From assembly GCA_937871435.1 (NCBI GenBank), contig CALMQM010000101.1, positions 1 through 64,000 on the forward strand: a stretch of 64,000 nt of DNA, read 5' to 3'. Shown here in pieces: positions 19,999 through 29,343 of the stretch. The notes below the pieces were generated by a model that saw only the letters and a list, made by a program, of their open reading frames with translations, had not been told where the DNA came from and made no database searches. Positions within the stretch are counted from its first letter, which is position 1. Each line of letters begins with the position of its first letter. This DNA comes from an uncultured Bacteroidota bacterium. GTDB lineage: Bacteria > Bacteroidota > Bacteroidia > AKYH767-A > 2013-40CM-41-45. The translations under genes were made by a program, and so were the position numbers.

Positions 19999-20867
19999 GC
20001 TGACTGTATTGCTAAATATACAAAAACAAATTGCAGGATCATAGTACCATCTACGAAAACTTTACAGAAATATTTTGGTGGATTTAATTTTACGAGAACA
20101 ATCCAGGCCATAGCTACAAAAAAAGAGAGATCAAGGGCAAATATTACCGCCGGAGAAAGCATGAGAAAATCTCTTGCAACGTGTCTGAGAACGACCCCGA
20201 ATACCAGAATCAGTATTCCCGTGATACGTGTGATCCGTAAACCATACACAACAGGCAAAGTATTGGTTCCCCACTTTTTTTCTGAATCAGCATCACGGAT
20301 TTCGAATGGGATACACAGGCCATAAATGAACAATGCGCGTGCAAATGCCTGTGCAAGAATTTGTCTGTTGTCAATCACATATTCATTTTCAAGTAAAGGA
20401 ATAAGCACTGTCGCCGCGGCCCATGTAAGGGCAAGAAAAGGAAGTTTCAGGAGCAGAGATTCACGAATTTTTCTTCTTCTTCCGTTCCATTTTACCAATG
20501 GAATACTATACAGAATACTTACAATTGACAAAGAAGCGAATGCAATCAGAATTGCAAGATTCATCCAAATCAGTGAAATTAAAATTCCAATTGCAGGTAT
20601 AAGCAGAAAAATAATTTCTCTGAAATTCATATTTCGTTTTTTCAATGAATCTATGAATTGAGAGAACGTTCCGAAATCGAGATGGTGGGAATGATGATGA
20701 AAATTATAGTAGAACCAGGTTGCGAAAAAAACAAGCCATACAGCGGGACTGAAATGCAAAGGAATTCCGTTCAGAAGGTAGGTGGTAAATACCAAAGCCA
20801 CCGAACACACTCCAATATAAATGTTTCCGAAAACGAGGAGGTCAACAATTTTCGTGAATTGTTTCAA
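19995..20867 (-). CDS. UbiA-like polytopic membrane protein
   Basis: The 290-residue protein has about eight or nine hydrophobic segments and an overall layout like UbiA prenyltransferases. The second Asp-rich loop is recognisable as IRDADSEKKWGTNTLP near residue 195. The first UbiA motif (NDxxDxxxD between helices 2 and 3) is not visible; the corresponding loop instead carries a His cluster, FHHHSHH, near residue 56. It may therefore be a divergent or non-prenyltransferase member. It is co-directional with, and overlaps by 4 bp, the 140-residue unknown gene, and lies 31 bp downstream of the secreted protein at 20899-21495. Confidence 0.65.
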   Translation of the reverse strand: MKQFTKIVDLLVFGNIYIGVCSVALVFTTYLLNGIPLHFSPAVWLVFFATWFYYNFHHHSHHLDFGTFSQFIDSLKKRNMNFREIIFLLIPAIGILISLIWMNLAILIAFASLSIVSILYSIPLVKWNGRRRKIRESLLLKLPFLALTWAAATVLIPLLENEYVIDNRQILAQAFARALFIYGLCIPFEIRDADSEKKWGTNTLPVVYGLRITRITGILILVFGVVLRHVARDFLMLSPAVIFALDLSFFVAMAWIVLVKLNPPKYFCKVFVDGTMILQFVFVYLAIQSA

Positions 20868-20898
20868 ATCCTTTTCTGATTTACCCGAAAATTTAAGG

Positions 20899-21495
20899 TC
20901 AATAAATGAGATTGAAAATCACCGATCCGGCTACGAAACCTATGAGTCCGCTTATTACTCCATTCCTGATTTTTCTGTCCCTCGCCTTTCGTTCATATCC
21001 TTCGCGATAGTTAGGATTTAATATCAGGTTCTTATCTGAAACTTTTTGCTTTTCCATATTAGGAGAAAAAGCACCGACAATTGATCCATACAAAGGTGCT
21101 ACTGCAAGTCCATAGAAACCAAGTAAACTTCCTCCGGCACCAAATGCTAAACCAAAACCTTTATTCAGATTGTTTCTGTAAAACTTGTGCGCATCCTGTT
21201 CACCCAAAATAAACATCCTCATTTCTTCCGGTTTAAAATCTTCTGTGTCCATTGAGTCACTCGTATAAATAACTTTTTCGCTTCCATCACGGTAACGAAT
21301 TGAAAAAACTCTTTCAGGATCAATGGTCTTCAGGCGACTTTTTCCATCCATTTTCCGGTAAGCAATAGTGTAATCTTTAAGATCCACAGATTTGACTACA
21401 ATGACTCTCCCATTAATGAGAACGAGGGAATCCTGCGCCATTGATGGAGCTGAATACAAGAGGAAAAAAAACAAGGAAAAAAGAAGGATACGCAT
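20899..21495 (-). CDS. Secreted or envelope hypothetical protein, 198 residues
   Basis: An N-terminal signal peptide is clear (MRILLFSLFFFLLYSAPSMAQ, cleavage after AQ). Residues 22-100 form a beta-rich domain (LVLINGRVIVVKS, then RVFSIRYRDGSEKVIY) of the kind seen in Bacteroidota periplasmic proteins of unknown role. The C-terminal half has two Gly-rich hydrophobic stretches (about residues 113-140 and 178-198) that look like membrane helices. It is upstream of, and co-directional with, the UbiA-like gene. No function can be assigned. Confidence 0.7.
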   Translation of the reverse strand: MRILLFSLFFFLLYSAPSMAQDSLVLINGRVIVVKSVDLKDYTIAYRKMDGKSRLKTIDPERVFSIRYRDGSEKVIYTSDSMDTEDFKPEEMRMFILGEQDAHKFYRNNLNKGFGLAFGAGGSLLGFYGLAVAPLYGSIVGAFSPNMEKQKVSDKNLILNPNYREGYERKARDRKIRNGVISGLIGFVAGSVIFNLIY

Positions 21496-21595
21496 AAGAT
21501 TGAGGTCAATTCTCCAAAACTACAATAAATTATCCTTGAAAAAAATTCAGTTTGGCGAAAGAACATTTGTCAACCTTAAAGCGGCCAATATTCAC

Positions 21596-21603
21596 TACAT
21601 TTG
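21596..21603 (+). promoter_or_regulatory. gcvP -7 box
   Basis: TACATTTG matches TAnnTTTG exactly and ends 26 nt before the gcvP ATG. It lies downstream of an alternative in-frame start at 21552, which supports the ATG at 21630. Confidence 0.6.
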
Positions 21604-21629
21604 CAGCCGAATTCTTATTCCCTAAAAGT

Positions 21630-24497
21630 ATGTCTCATTTCGATTTTACTTCCCGTCACATTGGTCCTGATGAACAGGATATTCAACACATGTTAAAAGA
21701 AATCGGTGTCCAAAATCTGGATCAACTGATAGACGAAACGATTCCATCATCCATTCGTCTGAAAAAAGCGTTGGATTTACCGCAAGCACAAAGTGAATAT
21801 CAGTTCCTTAAAGAACTTCGGAAAGTTGCAGAGAAAAATACTGTCGCGAAATCCTACATAGGTTTGGGGTATTATGATACCATCACTCCCGGAGTTATAC
21901 AACGGAATATCCTTGAAAATCCGGGCTGGTACACGGCATACACTCCGTATCAGGCTGAAATTTCGCAGGGAAGACTTGAAGCTTTATTGAATTATCAGAC
22001 CATGGTTCTGGATCTGACAGGAATGGAAATAGCGAATGCATCTTTGTTGGATGAAGCAACGGCAGCGGCAGAAGCGATGCATTTATTTTACGCAAGTCGT
22101 ACGAAAGAACAACAGAGTAACAATGCCAATAAACTATTTGTTGATGCATCCTGTTATCCACAAACTCTTGACGTTTTAAAAACCAGATCTGAACCATTGG
22201 GGATCGAACTGGTGATTGGAGATGCTTTCAGCTCTACTCTCAACTCATCTTATTTCGGAGCCATCCTTCAGTATCCCGCCATGAATGGTGAGATACATGA
22301 TTACAAGCAATGGGTAGAAAAAGCCCATGCATTGAATATTCGTGTAGGAGTGGGAACCGATTTACTTGCATTAACACTCCTGACTTCACCCGGTGAATGG
22401 GGAGCTGATGTAGTGTATGGTAACTCACAACGATTCGGTGTTCCTCTCGGATATGGTGGTCCGCACGCCGCTTTCTTTGCAGCCCGTGAGGATTTCAAAC
22501 GTGAGATGCCGGGAAGAATTATTGGTGTATCAATAGACGCGCAAGGGAACCGGGCTTTACGCATGGCTCTTCAAACGAGAGAGCAACACATTCGTCGCGA
22601 CAAAGCTACTTCCAACATTTGTACTGCCCAGGTATTACTGGCAGTAATGGCCAGTATGTATGCTGTCTATCACGGACCGGAAGGATTAAAACATATCGCA
22701 GAACAGGTTCATCTCAATACAGTTCGTCTTTCAGAAGTGTTGACCCAGCTTGGTTATAGTGTATCGAACAAGATGTATTTTGACACTCTTCATATAGATG
22801 CCGGTGAATTGACAACAAAAATCCGTCAGCAGGCAGAGTCACAAAAAATTAATTTACGCTATACAGATAACAACAAAATTGTCCTTAGTCTCGATGAAAC
22901 AACAGATGCTGATGAAATGAGTCGTTTGTTATCTCTTTTTTCCTCTGTAAAAGGAAAAGCAGCACCATCCTGGAGTTCACGAACGAACGGTATCATTGCA
23001 GACAGTTCTTTTTCCAGAACATCTCCGATTCTGACACATCCTGTATTCAACCAGCATCATTCAGAAACAGAAATGCTGCGTTACATCACCGGATTGGAAA
23101 ACAAAGATCTTTCACTCAACCATTCGATGATTGCATTAGGCTCATGTACCATGAAGCTGAATGCCACCAGCGAAATGGTTCCGGTGAGCTGGCCGGAATT
23201 CAATGGTCTTCATCCATTTGCCCCTGTTGAACAGGCAGCCGGTTACCAACTAATTATCAGAGAACTTGAAAGTTACCTCTGTACCATCACCGGTTTTTCA
23301 GCTGTATCACTTCAGCCGAATTCAGGAGCACAGGGTGAATATGCAGGGTTAATGGTGATTCGCGCTTATCACCACAATAGGAATGAAGCGCACAGAGACA
23401 TTGTTCTTATTCCTTCTTCCGCACACGGCACCAATCCTGCCAGTGCAGTGATGGCAGGAATGAAAGTAGTGGTTGTTAAATGTGATGACCACGGAAATAT
23501 TGACATCAGCGACTTAAGAGCCAAAGCGGAGCAGAATAAAGAAAAACTTTCCTGTCTGATGGTGACTTATCCTTCTACGCATGGAGTATACGAAGAAGGT
23601 ATCCGTGAGATTACTCAGATTGTTCATGATTGTGGCGGACAAGTTTACATGGATGGAGCAAATATGAATGCACAAGTCGGACTTACAAATCCGGCCACTA
23701 TCGGTGCAGATGTTTGCCACCTGAATCTGCACAAAACCTTTGCAATTCCACATGGCGGAGGCGGGCCCGGAATGGGTCCAATTGGTGTGGCTCCTCACCT
23801 CGCACCGTTTCTGCCCGGACATCCGGTTGTGAAAATGGGTGGAAGTACGCCTGCTGTTTCAGCAGCACCATGGGGAAGCGCAAGTATCTTACTTATCTCT
23901 TATGCATACATCCGCATGTTGGGAAATAAAGGAGTGACTGATTCAACGAAATATGCTATTCTGAACGCGAATTATATCAAAGCTAGACTGGAGTCACATT
24001 ATCCTATTTTATATGTAGGCAGTAACAACAGGGTGGCGCATGAAATGATCGCAGACTGCAGGCCTTTTAAACTGAGTGCCGGAATTGAAGTAGAAGACAT
24101 CGCCAAGAGGCTTATGGATTACGGATTCCATGCTCCAACAATGTCATTTCCGGTTCCCGGAACGATTATGATTGAGCCTACAGAAAGTGAATCCAAAGCC
24201 GAGCTTGACAGGTTCTGTGACGCCCTCATTTCCATCCGAAAAGAAATCGAGGAAATAGAAAAAGGAATCGCAGATCGCAAAGACAATGTATTGAAGAATG
24301 CACCCCACACCTTAGCAGAAATTACGAAGGATGAATGGGCACATTCTTATACCAGAAAGAAAGCAGCATTCCCGCTGAGTTATATCCAGCATCACAAATT
24401 CTGGCCTTCAGTAGGTCGGGTCGACAATGCTTACGGAGACAGGAATCTTGTTTGTGCTTGTCCGCCTGTTGAAAGCTACGCGGAAGAAACAGTATAA
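21630..24497 (+). CDS. gcvP: Glycine dehydrogenase (decarboxylating), GcvP
   Basis: GcvP is the PLP-dependent P-protein of the glycine cleavage system. It decarboxylates glycine and passes the aminomethyl group to lipoylated GcvH. The 955-residue protein is the single-chain form with N- and C-terminal aminotransferase-like halves. Visible features are [12 protein letters not shown] at the start, [21 protein letters not shown] near residue 75, and SHGTNPASA-type and [11 protein letters not shown] motifs. The PLP-lysine segment is [16 protein letters not shown] (Lys702). The start at 21630 fits both the family N-terminus and the promoter position. No gcvT or gcvH is present nearby. Confidence 0.97.
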   Translation: MSHFDFTSRHIGPDEQDIQHMLKEIGVQNLDQLIDETIPSSIRLKKALDLPQAQSEYQFLKELRKVAEKNTVAKSYIGLGYYDTITPGVIQRNILENPGWYTAYTPYQAEISQGRLEALLNYQTMVLDLTGMEIANASLLDEATAAAEAMHLFYASRTKEQQSNNANKLFVDASCYPQTLDVLKTRSEPLGIELVIGDAFSSTLNSSYFGAILQYPAMNGEIHDYKQWVEKAHALNIRVGVGTDLLALTLLTSPGEWGADVVYGNSQRFGVPLGYGGPHAAFFAAREDFKREMPGRIIGVSIDAQGNRALRMALQTREQHIRRDKATSNICTAQVLLAVMASMYAVYHGPEGLKHIAEQVHLNTVRLSEVLTQLGYSVSNKMYFDTLHIDAGELTTKIRQQAESQKINLRYTDNNKIVLSLDETTDADEMSRLLSLFSSVKGKAAPSWSSRTNGIIADSSFSRTSPILTHPVFNQHHSETEMLRYITGLENKDLSLNHSMIALGSCTMKLNATSEMVPVSWPEFNGLHPFAPVEQAAGYQLIIRELESYLCTITGFSAVSLQPNSGAQGEYAGLMVIRAYHHNRNEAHRDIVLIPSSAHGTNPASAVMAGMKVVVVKCDDHGNIDISDLRAKAEQNKEKLSCLMVTYPSTHGVYEEGIREITQIVHDCGGQVYMDGANMNAQVGLTNPATIGADVCHLNLHKTFAIPHGGGGPGMGPIGVAPHLAPFLPGHPVVKMGGSTPAVSAAPWGSASILLISYAYIRMLGNKGVTDSTKYAILNANYIKARLESHYPILYVGSNNRVAHEMIADCRPFKLSAGIEVEDIAKRLMDYGFHAPTMSFPVPGTIMIEPTESESKAELDRFCDALISIRKEIEEIEKGIADRKDNVLKNAPHTLAEITKDEWAHSYTRKKAAFPLSYIQHHKFWPSVGRVDNAYGDRNLVCACPPVESYAEETV

Positions 24498-24499
24498 AG

Positions 24500-24519
24500 C
24501 CTTATCTAATAAGGGTTTT
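24500..24519 (+). terminator. Weak terminator-like hairpin after gcvP
   Basis: CCTTAT/ATAAGG (24500-24505 and 24509-24514) with a 3-nt loop is followed by GTTTT. The stem is AT-rich and the T-run short, so it is a weak candidate. Confidence 0.4.
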
Positions 24520-24557
24520 AACAGTTCTCCGGACTTTGAGAAAGTCTGGAATATTAT

Positions 24558-24565
24558 TACATTTG
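24558..24565 (+). promoter_or_regulatory. -7 box for the first T9SS cargo gene
   Basis: TACATTTG matches TAnnTTTG exactly. It lies 36 nt before the ATG at 24602. Confidence 0.55.
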
Positions 24566-24601
24566 AATCCCTCTATAAACAACCAAAACCATCTGTAAAC
24601 A

Positions 24602-26356
24602 ATGAAAAATTCTACGCGCATTTTTATTTTCATGCTGCTCGCATTGGCCTCTACAGGGCTTTCTGCCGGCACGCGTCAACGCGGTTCAATGCCTTCGGAT
24701 ATGGGTTCTACAAAGCCCCTCCGTCATGCAACACCTAACCGGATTCAGGCAGTTCCATTTTACAGCCAGGATTTCAGTGGTGGAATTCCGGGAAACTGGC
24801 AAGTGATTGACCACTCGGGCAATGGACTAAACTGGACCTGGACAACTACCGGTTCTTTTTCTGCTTCTCCGGGAATTGATTCCCTGAGTACCAGCGGTAC
24901 TTCAGCAGCTAACGGATACATGATATTCGACAGCGACTCTGCCGGCGGTGTTGGCGGAGAAGATGGTGATCTGATTACAGAAACTATCGATTGTTCAGCA
25001 AACATTGCTGTTCATTTAACATTCAACCAATTGCTTGTGCACTTTGCTGAAGCAGCTCGTGTATCTGTTTCGAATGACGGTGGAGCAAGCTGGAATGACG
25101 TATATGACGCCAGTGCCGGTTTAGCTCAGTATCAGGCCACACCAAATCCTGATTTTGTGGATGTAGACATCACAGCATATGCTGCAGGTCAGGCTACAGT
25201 TCAGGTGAAATTTAATTTCCAGGGTAATTATGATTTCTGGTGGATGATTGATGATGTTCAACTGTATGAACCTTCATCAACTGATGGCGGAGTTTCAGCT
25301 ATCAATGGTCCATTGTCTTCATGCACACTTCTTGGAGCTACTGAAAGCATCTCCGTCGAAATCAACAATTACGGTGGTGTTGAAATCCATGATTTTGATG
25401 TGAACTATATAGTTGATAATGGAACTACTGTGACTGAAACTGTGACCGATACAATTGCTTCCGGATCATCACTTTCATACACGTTCACTACTCCTGCAGA
25501 CCTCAGCGCAGCGGGAACACACACTATCGTTGCTTTCACTACAATTTCCGGTGATACCATTCCTGGCAATGACACTGCTTCAACTTCTATTTACAACGGA
25601 TCACATGTTGCAAATGCATCAACAAGTTATGTGATGGGCTTTGAAGACAATGAAGATCTGAGCACATGGGCTACTGAAGATGTCAATATTGACGGTTACT
25701 TCTGGAATCTGGTTACAACCAATCCTCATTCAGGATCTGTATGTGCGAGAATGGCTTCTCCAAATGTTGCAGCAGGAGCTGATGACTGGCTGTTTACTAC
25801 TTGTCTCGAGTTGAATGACTCTACGAATTATGATTTGAGTTATTACTATCGTACTTCCAGTACTTCTACTCAGGCGAATCTGACAGTAATGATGGGTACA
25901 GATCAAAATTCCGGAGCGATGACAACCACATTGATCCCATCTCATGTGATAACCAACATTTCTTACCTGATGAATATCGCCAGCTTCACAGTTCCTGCTA
26001 ACGGAATTTACTACATCGGATTCCATGTAAGCGCTTCTGATTCTACAGCGAATTTGCGTATTGATGATATTGATTTATCAGGATCATCAGGTGTTGGAAT
26101 TAAAGAATTTGGTAAAAATCAGGTGTCTGTTTATCCAAATCCCGGAACAGGTAATTTCTATCTCAATTCAGATATCAAATCATCTGCTTTCCTTGTATCT
26201 GTTTGCAACACAATCGGACAAGTGGTTTTTGAATCAAAATACAGTAATATGATCAATCAGGAAATGAATTTATCTCAGCTTCCTGTAGGTCAGTATTTTG
26301 TAAAAATCGTTTCAGATGCGGGAGTGAGTACACAGACAATCTCTATCGTTCGATAA
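24602..26356 (+). CDS. T9SS-secreted protein with two choice-of-anchor-J-like domains
   Basis: The 584-residue protein has a signal peptide (first about 22 residues). Two beta-sandwich domains resembling choice-of-anchor J/cleaved adhesin follow: SQDFSGGIPGNWQVID to the DDVQLYE segment at about residues 57-223, and GFEDNEDLSTW to LRIDDIDL at about 348-490. An intervening CARDB-like region (about 228-335) separates them. The last 80 residues form a type A Por secretion tail (VSVYPNPGTGNFYL, then VGQYFVKI, ending ISIVR), so it should be exported by the type IX system and anchored or released. It is a tandem paralogue of the next gene, with its own terminator (26378-26409). Confidence 0.88.
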   Translation: MKNSTRIFIFMLLALASTGLSAGTRQRGSMPSDMGSTKPLRHATPNRIQAVPFYSQDFSGGIPGNWQVIDHSGNGLNWTWTTTGSFSASPGIDSLSTSGTSAANGYMIFDSDSAGGVGGEDGDLITETIDCSANIAVHLTFNQLLVHFAEAARVSVSNDGGASWNDVYDASAGLAQYQATPNPDFVDVDITAYAAGQATVQVKFNFQGNYDFWWMIDDVQLYEPSSTDGGVSAINGPLSSCTLLGATESISVEINNYGGVEIHDFDVNYIVDNGTTVTETVTDTIASGSSLSYTFTTPADLSAAGTHTIVAFTTISGDTIPGNDTASTSIYNGSHVANASTSYVMGFEDNEDLSTWATEDVNIDGYFWNLVTTNPHSGSVCARMASPNVAAGADDWLFTTCLELNDSTNYDLSYYYRTSSTSTQANLTVMMGTDQNSGAMTTTLIPSHVITNISYLMNIASFTVPANGIYYIGFHVSASDSTANLRIDDIDLSGSSGVGIKEFGKNQVSVYPNPGTGNFYLNSDIKSSAFLVSVCNTIGQVVFESKYSNMINQEMNLSQLPVGQYFVKIVSDAGVSTQTISIVR

Positions 26357-26377
26357 TTACCTACTTATTTTTTCATG

Positions 26378-26409
26378 AAAAAAGGACACTTTAACAGGTG
26401 TCCTTTTTT
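26378..26409 (+). terminator. Intrinsic terminator after the first T9SS cargo gene
   Basis: Stem GGACAC/GTGTCC (26384-26389 and 26398-26403), extended by flanking A6 and T6 runs that also pair, lies 20 bp after the stop codon. Confidence 0.85.
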
Positions 26410-26485
26410 CATTTATGAACTTCATAGAATCGCTTAAAACATGGCATTTCCAGAGTAAAACAGGCCATTAATTTAACATGTTACA

Positions 26486-26516
26486 TTTGATTCATTTTAA
26501 AAAAAAAGTACATTTG
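26486..26516 (+). promoter_or_regulatory. Promoter for the second T9SS cargo gene
   Basis: A -33 TTTG (26486-26489) is separated by 19 bp from TACATTTG (26509-26516), a full match to the Bacteroidota consensus. The -33 element is itself part of another TACATTTG (26482-26489), so tandem promoters are possible. The ATG follows at 26548. Confidence 0.7.
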
Positions 26517-26547
26517 CCATTCTTAAAATATCTCTAACCAAAAGATC

Positions 26548-28377
26548 ATGAAAAAATTTACTATTCTCTGCGCGATAGTATTTGCCTCTGTATCTGTATT
26601 TGCTACAAGCGGCAACAATATCGTTAATTCCAGAAGCGGAAAAGCTCATTCAAGGCTTGCTCCTGCTTCTGCCCGTCACATTCAGTTACCACATGCAACT
26701 CATCAGCAAAGTCGTGTAGCTTTCTTTACAGAAGACTTTTCTGCCGGTATCCCTGCAGGTTGGACAAATGTTGACAGTAACAACGTAGGTGTTGCCTGGA
26801 AATGGACAACTACCGGCGCGTTCCAGCCTAATGTAAATGGAGATGATAATTTTCTGTCACCTACAGGTACAAGTGCAGCGAACGGATACATGATGTATGA
26901 CTCAGACTCAGCGAACGCTTCTATCGGTGGTGAGTGGGCGATTCTTACTTCCAATGCTATCGACTGTTCAACACATCCTACTGTTCGTTTGACTATGAAC
27001 GAATACTTCCTGATGTTCGAAGATGCAGCTGCTATCTTCCCAAATACAGGACATGTTTATGTTAGTACTGACAGCACAACATGGTATTTAGTGCATGCTG
27101 CTGAGGCCGGACTCACCAACAATACAGGTACTCCTAACCCATCTGCTGTTGTAGAAAATATCAGTGCTATTGCAGGTGGCGCAAGCACTGTGTATCTGAA
27201 ATTCGTATTTACCGGAGACTGGTCATGGTACTGGATGTTTGATGATGTTGAATTGTCAGAACTCCCTTCAGTTGACGCTGGTGTTGTTGATGATGGTTTC
27301 ATCGGAGAATATCCTGAAATTCCAATCAACCAGGCTGAAGCATTCGCGATAGAAGGCCGCATTGTGAACAACAGCGGATCTGATTTGACCAATGCAAGTC
27401 TTAGTTTTGATGTGTTCCTGAATGATCTTTCAACGAACGTATTCACCGGTACTTCTTCAGTAGTTCCATTAATTGCTGCCGGTGATACATCACCTGTATT
27501 GACTGCAAGTTATGTTCCTTCTGATACAGGATTGTACATCCTTCGTCAGGTTGTTTCTGTTGCTGGTGATGCTGATGGTTCTAACGACACTACTTTCTCT
27601 GTAGTTTATGTGAACGATTCAGTTTACGCACGTGACTTCACTGATTTTGACGCATCCGGATACCTTGGTGGTTTCGGTTTCAATGGTGGTCAGGGAACTT
27701 TGGGACAAATGTTCCATATTTATCAGGGTTCACAGTTTACCTCTGTAACTGGTTTCTTTGATGCTCCGACAGAAGGTGACAGCATTCGTTTCAGTGTATA
27801 CACAACAGCCGCAGGAATGCCTGATCTGTTGATTGCAAGTACAGATGCTTATGTAATTAATGCTACTGATGCGGCAGGTGGATTTATCACCGTTGAATTC
27901 CCGAATAACGTAAACGTATTGCCTGGTGATTACTTCGTTGGTGTTGAGCAAATCAATACAAACAACGTAACTATTGGTGCTATCTCTGAGCAATATACTC
28001 CCGGAAAAGTTTTCTTTGATGGCGGATCAGGTTGGGTAGCGTCTGAAGATGCAGGATTTAACTTCGCTTTCATTCTCCGTCCGAATAATCCTTCTTCTAC
28101 TTTTGTTGGAGTGAAGAATGTAACTGCTGCTTCTGAAGTAACAGTTTATCCTAACCCAAGCAAAGGCGTTGTTTATCTGATGAACAATGGAGTTGCTGAG
28201 AAAGATGTAACTGTAAACGTTATCAACTCAGTTGGACAAGTAGTAATGAGCCGCACTTTCAGTTCATTTATGAACGAGAAAATCGACTTACGTAACTGCG
28301 CTGATGGTGTTTACACACTTCAGGTTCGTACTGCAACAGGTGTAACAAATAAATCAATTGTTATTTCTGCAAAATAA
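26548..28377 (+). CDS. T9SS-secreted protein, paralogue of the preceding gene
   Basis: The 609-residue protein starts with a signal peptide (MKKFTILCAIVFASVSVFA). The first choice-of-anchor-J-like domain (TEDFSAGIPAGWTNVD to FDDVELSE, about residues 60-235) is clearly homologous to that of the upstream gene, sharing TSAANGYM and the TTGxF spacing. A CARDB-like middle part follows (about 250-355). Next is a third beta domain (about 360-515) with GDYFVGVEQ and GSGWVAS, and then a type A Por tail (VTVYPNPSKGVVYL to the terminal SIVISAK). It is expected to be exported by the type IX system. Own promoter and terminator indicate a monocistronic gene. Confidence 0.88.
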   Translation: MKKFTILCAIVFASVSVFATSGNNIVNSRSGKAHSRLAPASARHIQLPHATHQQSRVAFFTEDFSAGIPAGWTNVDSNNVGVAWKWTTTGAFQPNVNGDDNFLSPTGTSAANGYMMYDSDSANASIGGEWAILTSNAIDCSTHPTVRLTMNEYFLMFEDAAAIFPNTGHVYVSTDSTTWYLVHAAEAGLTNNTGTPNPSAVVENISAIAGGASTVYLKFVFTGDWSWYWMFDDVELSELPSVDAGVVDDGFIGEYPEIPINQAEAFAIEGRIVNNSGSDLTNASLSFDVFLNDLSTNVFTGTSSVVPLIAAGDTSPVLTASYVPSDTGLYILRQVVSVAGDADGSNDTTFSVVYVNDSVYARDFTDFDASGYLGGFGFNGGQGTLGQMFHIYQGSQFTSVTGFFDAPTEGDSIRFSVYTTAAGMPDLLIASTDAYVINATDAAGGFITVEFPNNVNVLPGDYFVGVEQINTNNVTIGAISEQYTPGKVFFDGGSGWVASEDAGFNFAFILRPNNPSSTFVGVKNVTAASEVTVYPNPSKGVVYLMNNGVAEKDVTVNVINSVGQVVMSRTFSSFMNEKIDLRNCADGVYTLQVRTATGVTNKSIVISAK

Positions 28378-28402
28378 TAATCCTGAATAAAGGAAACGAG
28401 TA

Positions 28403-28437
28403 CAAAAAACCCTCACCATGTGGTGAGGGTTTTTTTT
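28403..28437 (+). terminator. Strong terminator after the second T9SS cargo gene
   Basis: A 10-bp stem ACCCTCACCA/TGGTGAGGGT (28409-28418 and 28421-28430) is preceded by six A residues and followed by a T-run. It precedes the heptamer repeat region. Confidence 0.92.
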
Positions 28438-28449
28438 ATAGCAAGATTA

Positions 28450-28599
28450 GGGACGATAGACGAGGGACGAGGGACGGGAGACGAGAGACAATTAATATTA
28501 TTTCAGTGACTAGATGTCAATAAGTACATCCTACTCTTCACTATCAACTCATCACCATTCACTCTTCACCCTTCACTTTTTACTCTTCACTCCTTAAAC
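28450..28599. repeat. Heptanucleotide-periodic repeat element 1 between convergent genes
   Basis: The left arm (28450-28490) has GAC recurring exactly every 7 nt six times (28452, 28459, 28466, 28473, 28480, 28487) in units like GACGAGG. After a 40-bp AT-rich centre, the right arm (28530-28599) has ten CT-rich 7-nt units such as TTCACTC, TTCACCC and TTCACTT, ending on the stop codon of the mlaF-like gene. A 20-nt segment (28559-28578) reappears as an exact reverse complement at 36529-36548. No coding potential is evident. Confidence 0.8.
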
Positions 28600-29343
28600 T
28601 TTTTTCACATTCTTCGCCAGCTTACTCGCAAAAATAAATTCGTTTAATTCTTTGTTATCTGTTCGGAGAATATCATCCACAGTACCCTCCCACCACTTCT
28701 CACCTCGGTGCAAATACAAAATTTTGTCTCCAATTTCGAGAACAGAATTCATGTCATGCGTATTGACAATCGTAGTAATGTTGAACTCCTCTGTAATTTC
28801 TTTGATCAGGTTATCTATCACAATAGAAGTTCGTGGATCCAAACCTGAATTCGGTTCATCGCAAAACAAGTAACTGGGATTTGGAGCAATAGCACGGGCA
28901 ATGGCAACACGTTTTTTCATCCCTCCACTCAATTCAGATGGAGAAAGTTTGTTTGCATTGACAAGGTTGACACGATTCAGGCAAAAATTTACTCTGTCGA
29001 GTTTTTCTTCGAGCGACATTTTGGTAAACATATTCAAGGGGAACATAATGTTTCGCTCTACCGTGAGTGAATCAAATAATGCTCCTCCCTGGAATACCAT
29101 CCCGATTTCCTGGCGAAAGGGTTTGCGTTCGCTGTTGTCAAGACCGGAAAAAATTTTTCCGTCGTACCACAGTTCGCCGGAATCCACCTCCACCAATCCA
29201 ACCATGCATTTCATCATCACGGTCTTTCCACTGCCACTTCCTCCTATCACCAGGTTGATATGTCCTTTTTCAAAGGTGGTTGTGACATTATTCAGAATCA
29301 CACGACCGTTGAAGCTTTTGCTGATGCCTTTCAGTTCGATCAT
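28594..29343 (-). CDS. mlaF: ABC transporter ATP-binding protein, MlaF-like
   Basis: This is the ATPase of a Mla/MCE-type lipid transporter. The 249-residue protein has Walker A GGSGSGKT (residues 34-41), the signature LSGGMKKR, and Walker B LFCDEPNSGLD. The EPNSGLDP form and the overall length match the MlaF/TtgA group. Its ATG overlaps the stop of the MlaE-like permease gene by 4 bp, indicating coupled translation. The MCE substrate-binding protein (MlaD) that usually follows is absent, and the gene instead ends in the heptamer repeat region. Confidence 0.9.
   Translation of the reverse strand: MIELKGISKSFNGRVILNNVTTTFEKGHINLVIGGSGSGKTVMMKCMVGLVEVDSGELWYDGKIFSGLDNSERKPFRQEIGMVFQGGALFDSLTVERNIMFPLNMFTKMSLEEKLDRVNFCLNRVNLVNANKLSPSELSGGMKKRVAIARAIAPNPSYLFCDEPNSGLDPRTSIVIDNLIKEITEEFNITTIVNTHDMNSVLEIGDKILYLHRGEKWWEGTVDDILRTDNKELNEFIFASKLAKNVKKV

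Noticed and set aside
28378-28600. CRISPR array in the GACGAGG/TTCACTC repeat region
   Set aside because: Units are 7 nt without spacers, and no cas genes are present; it is a simple periodic repeat.
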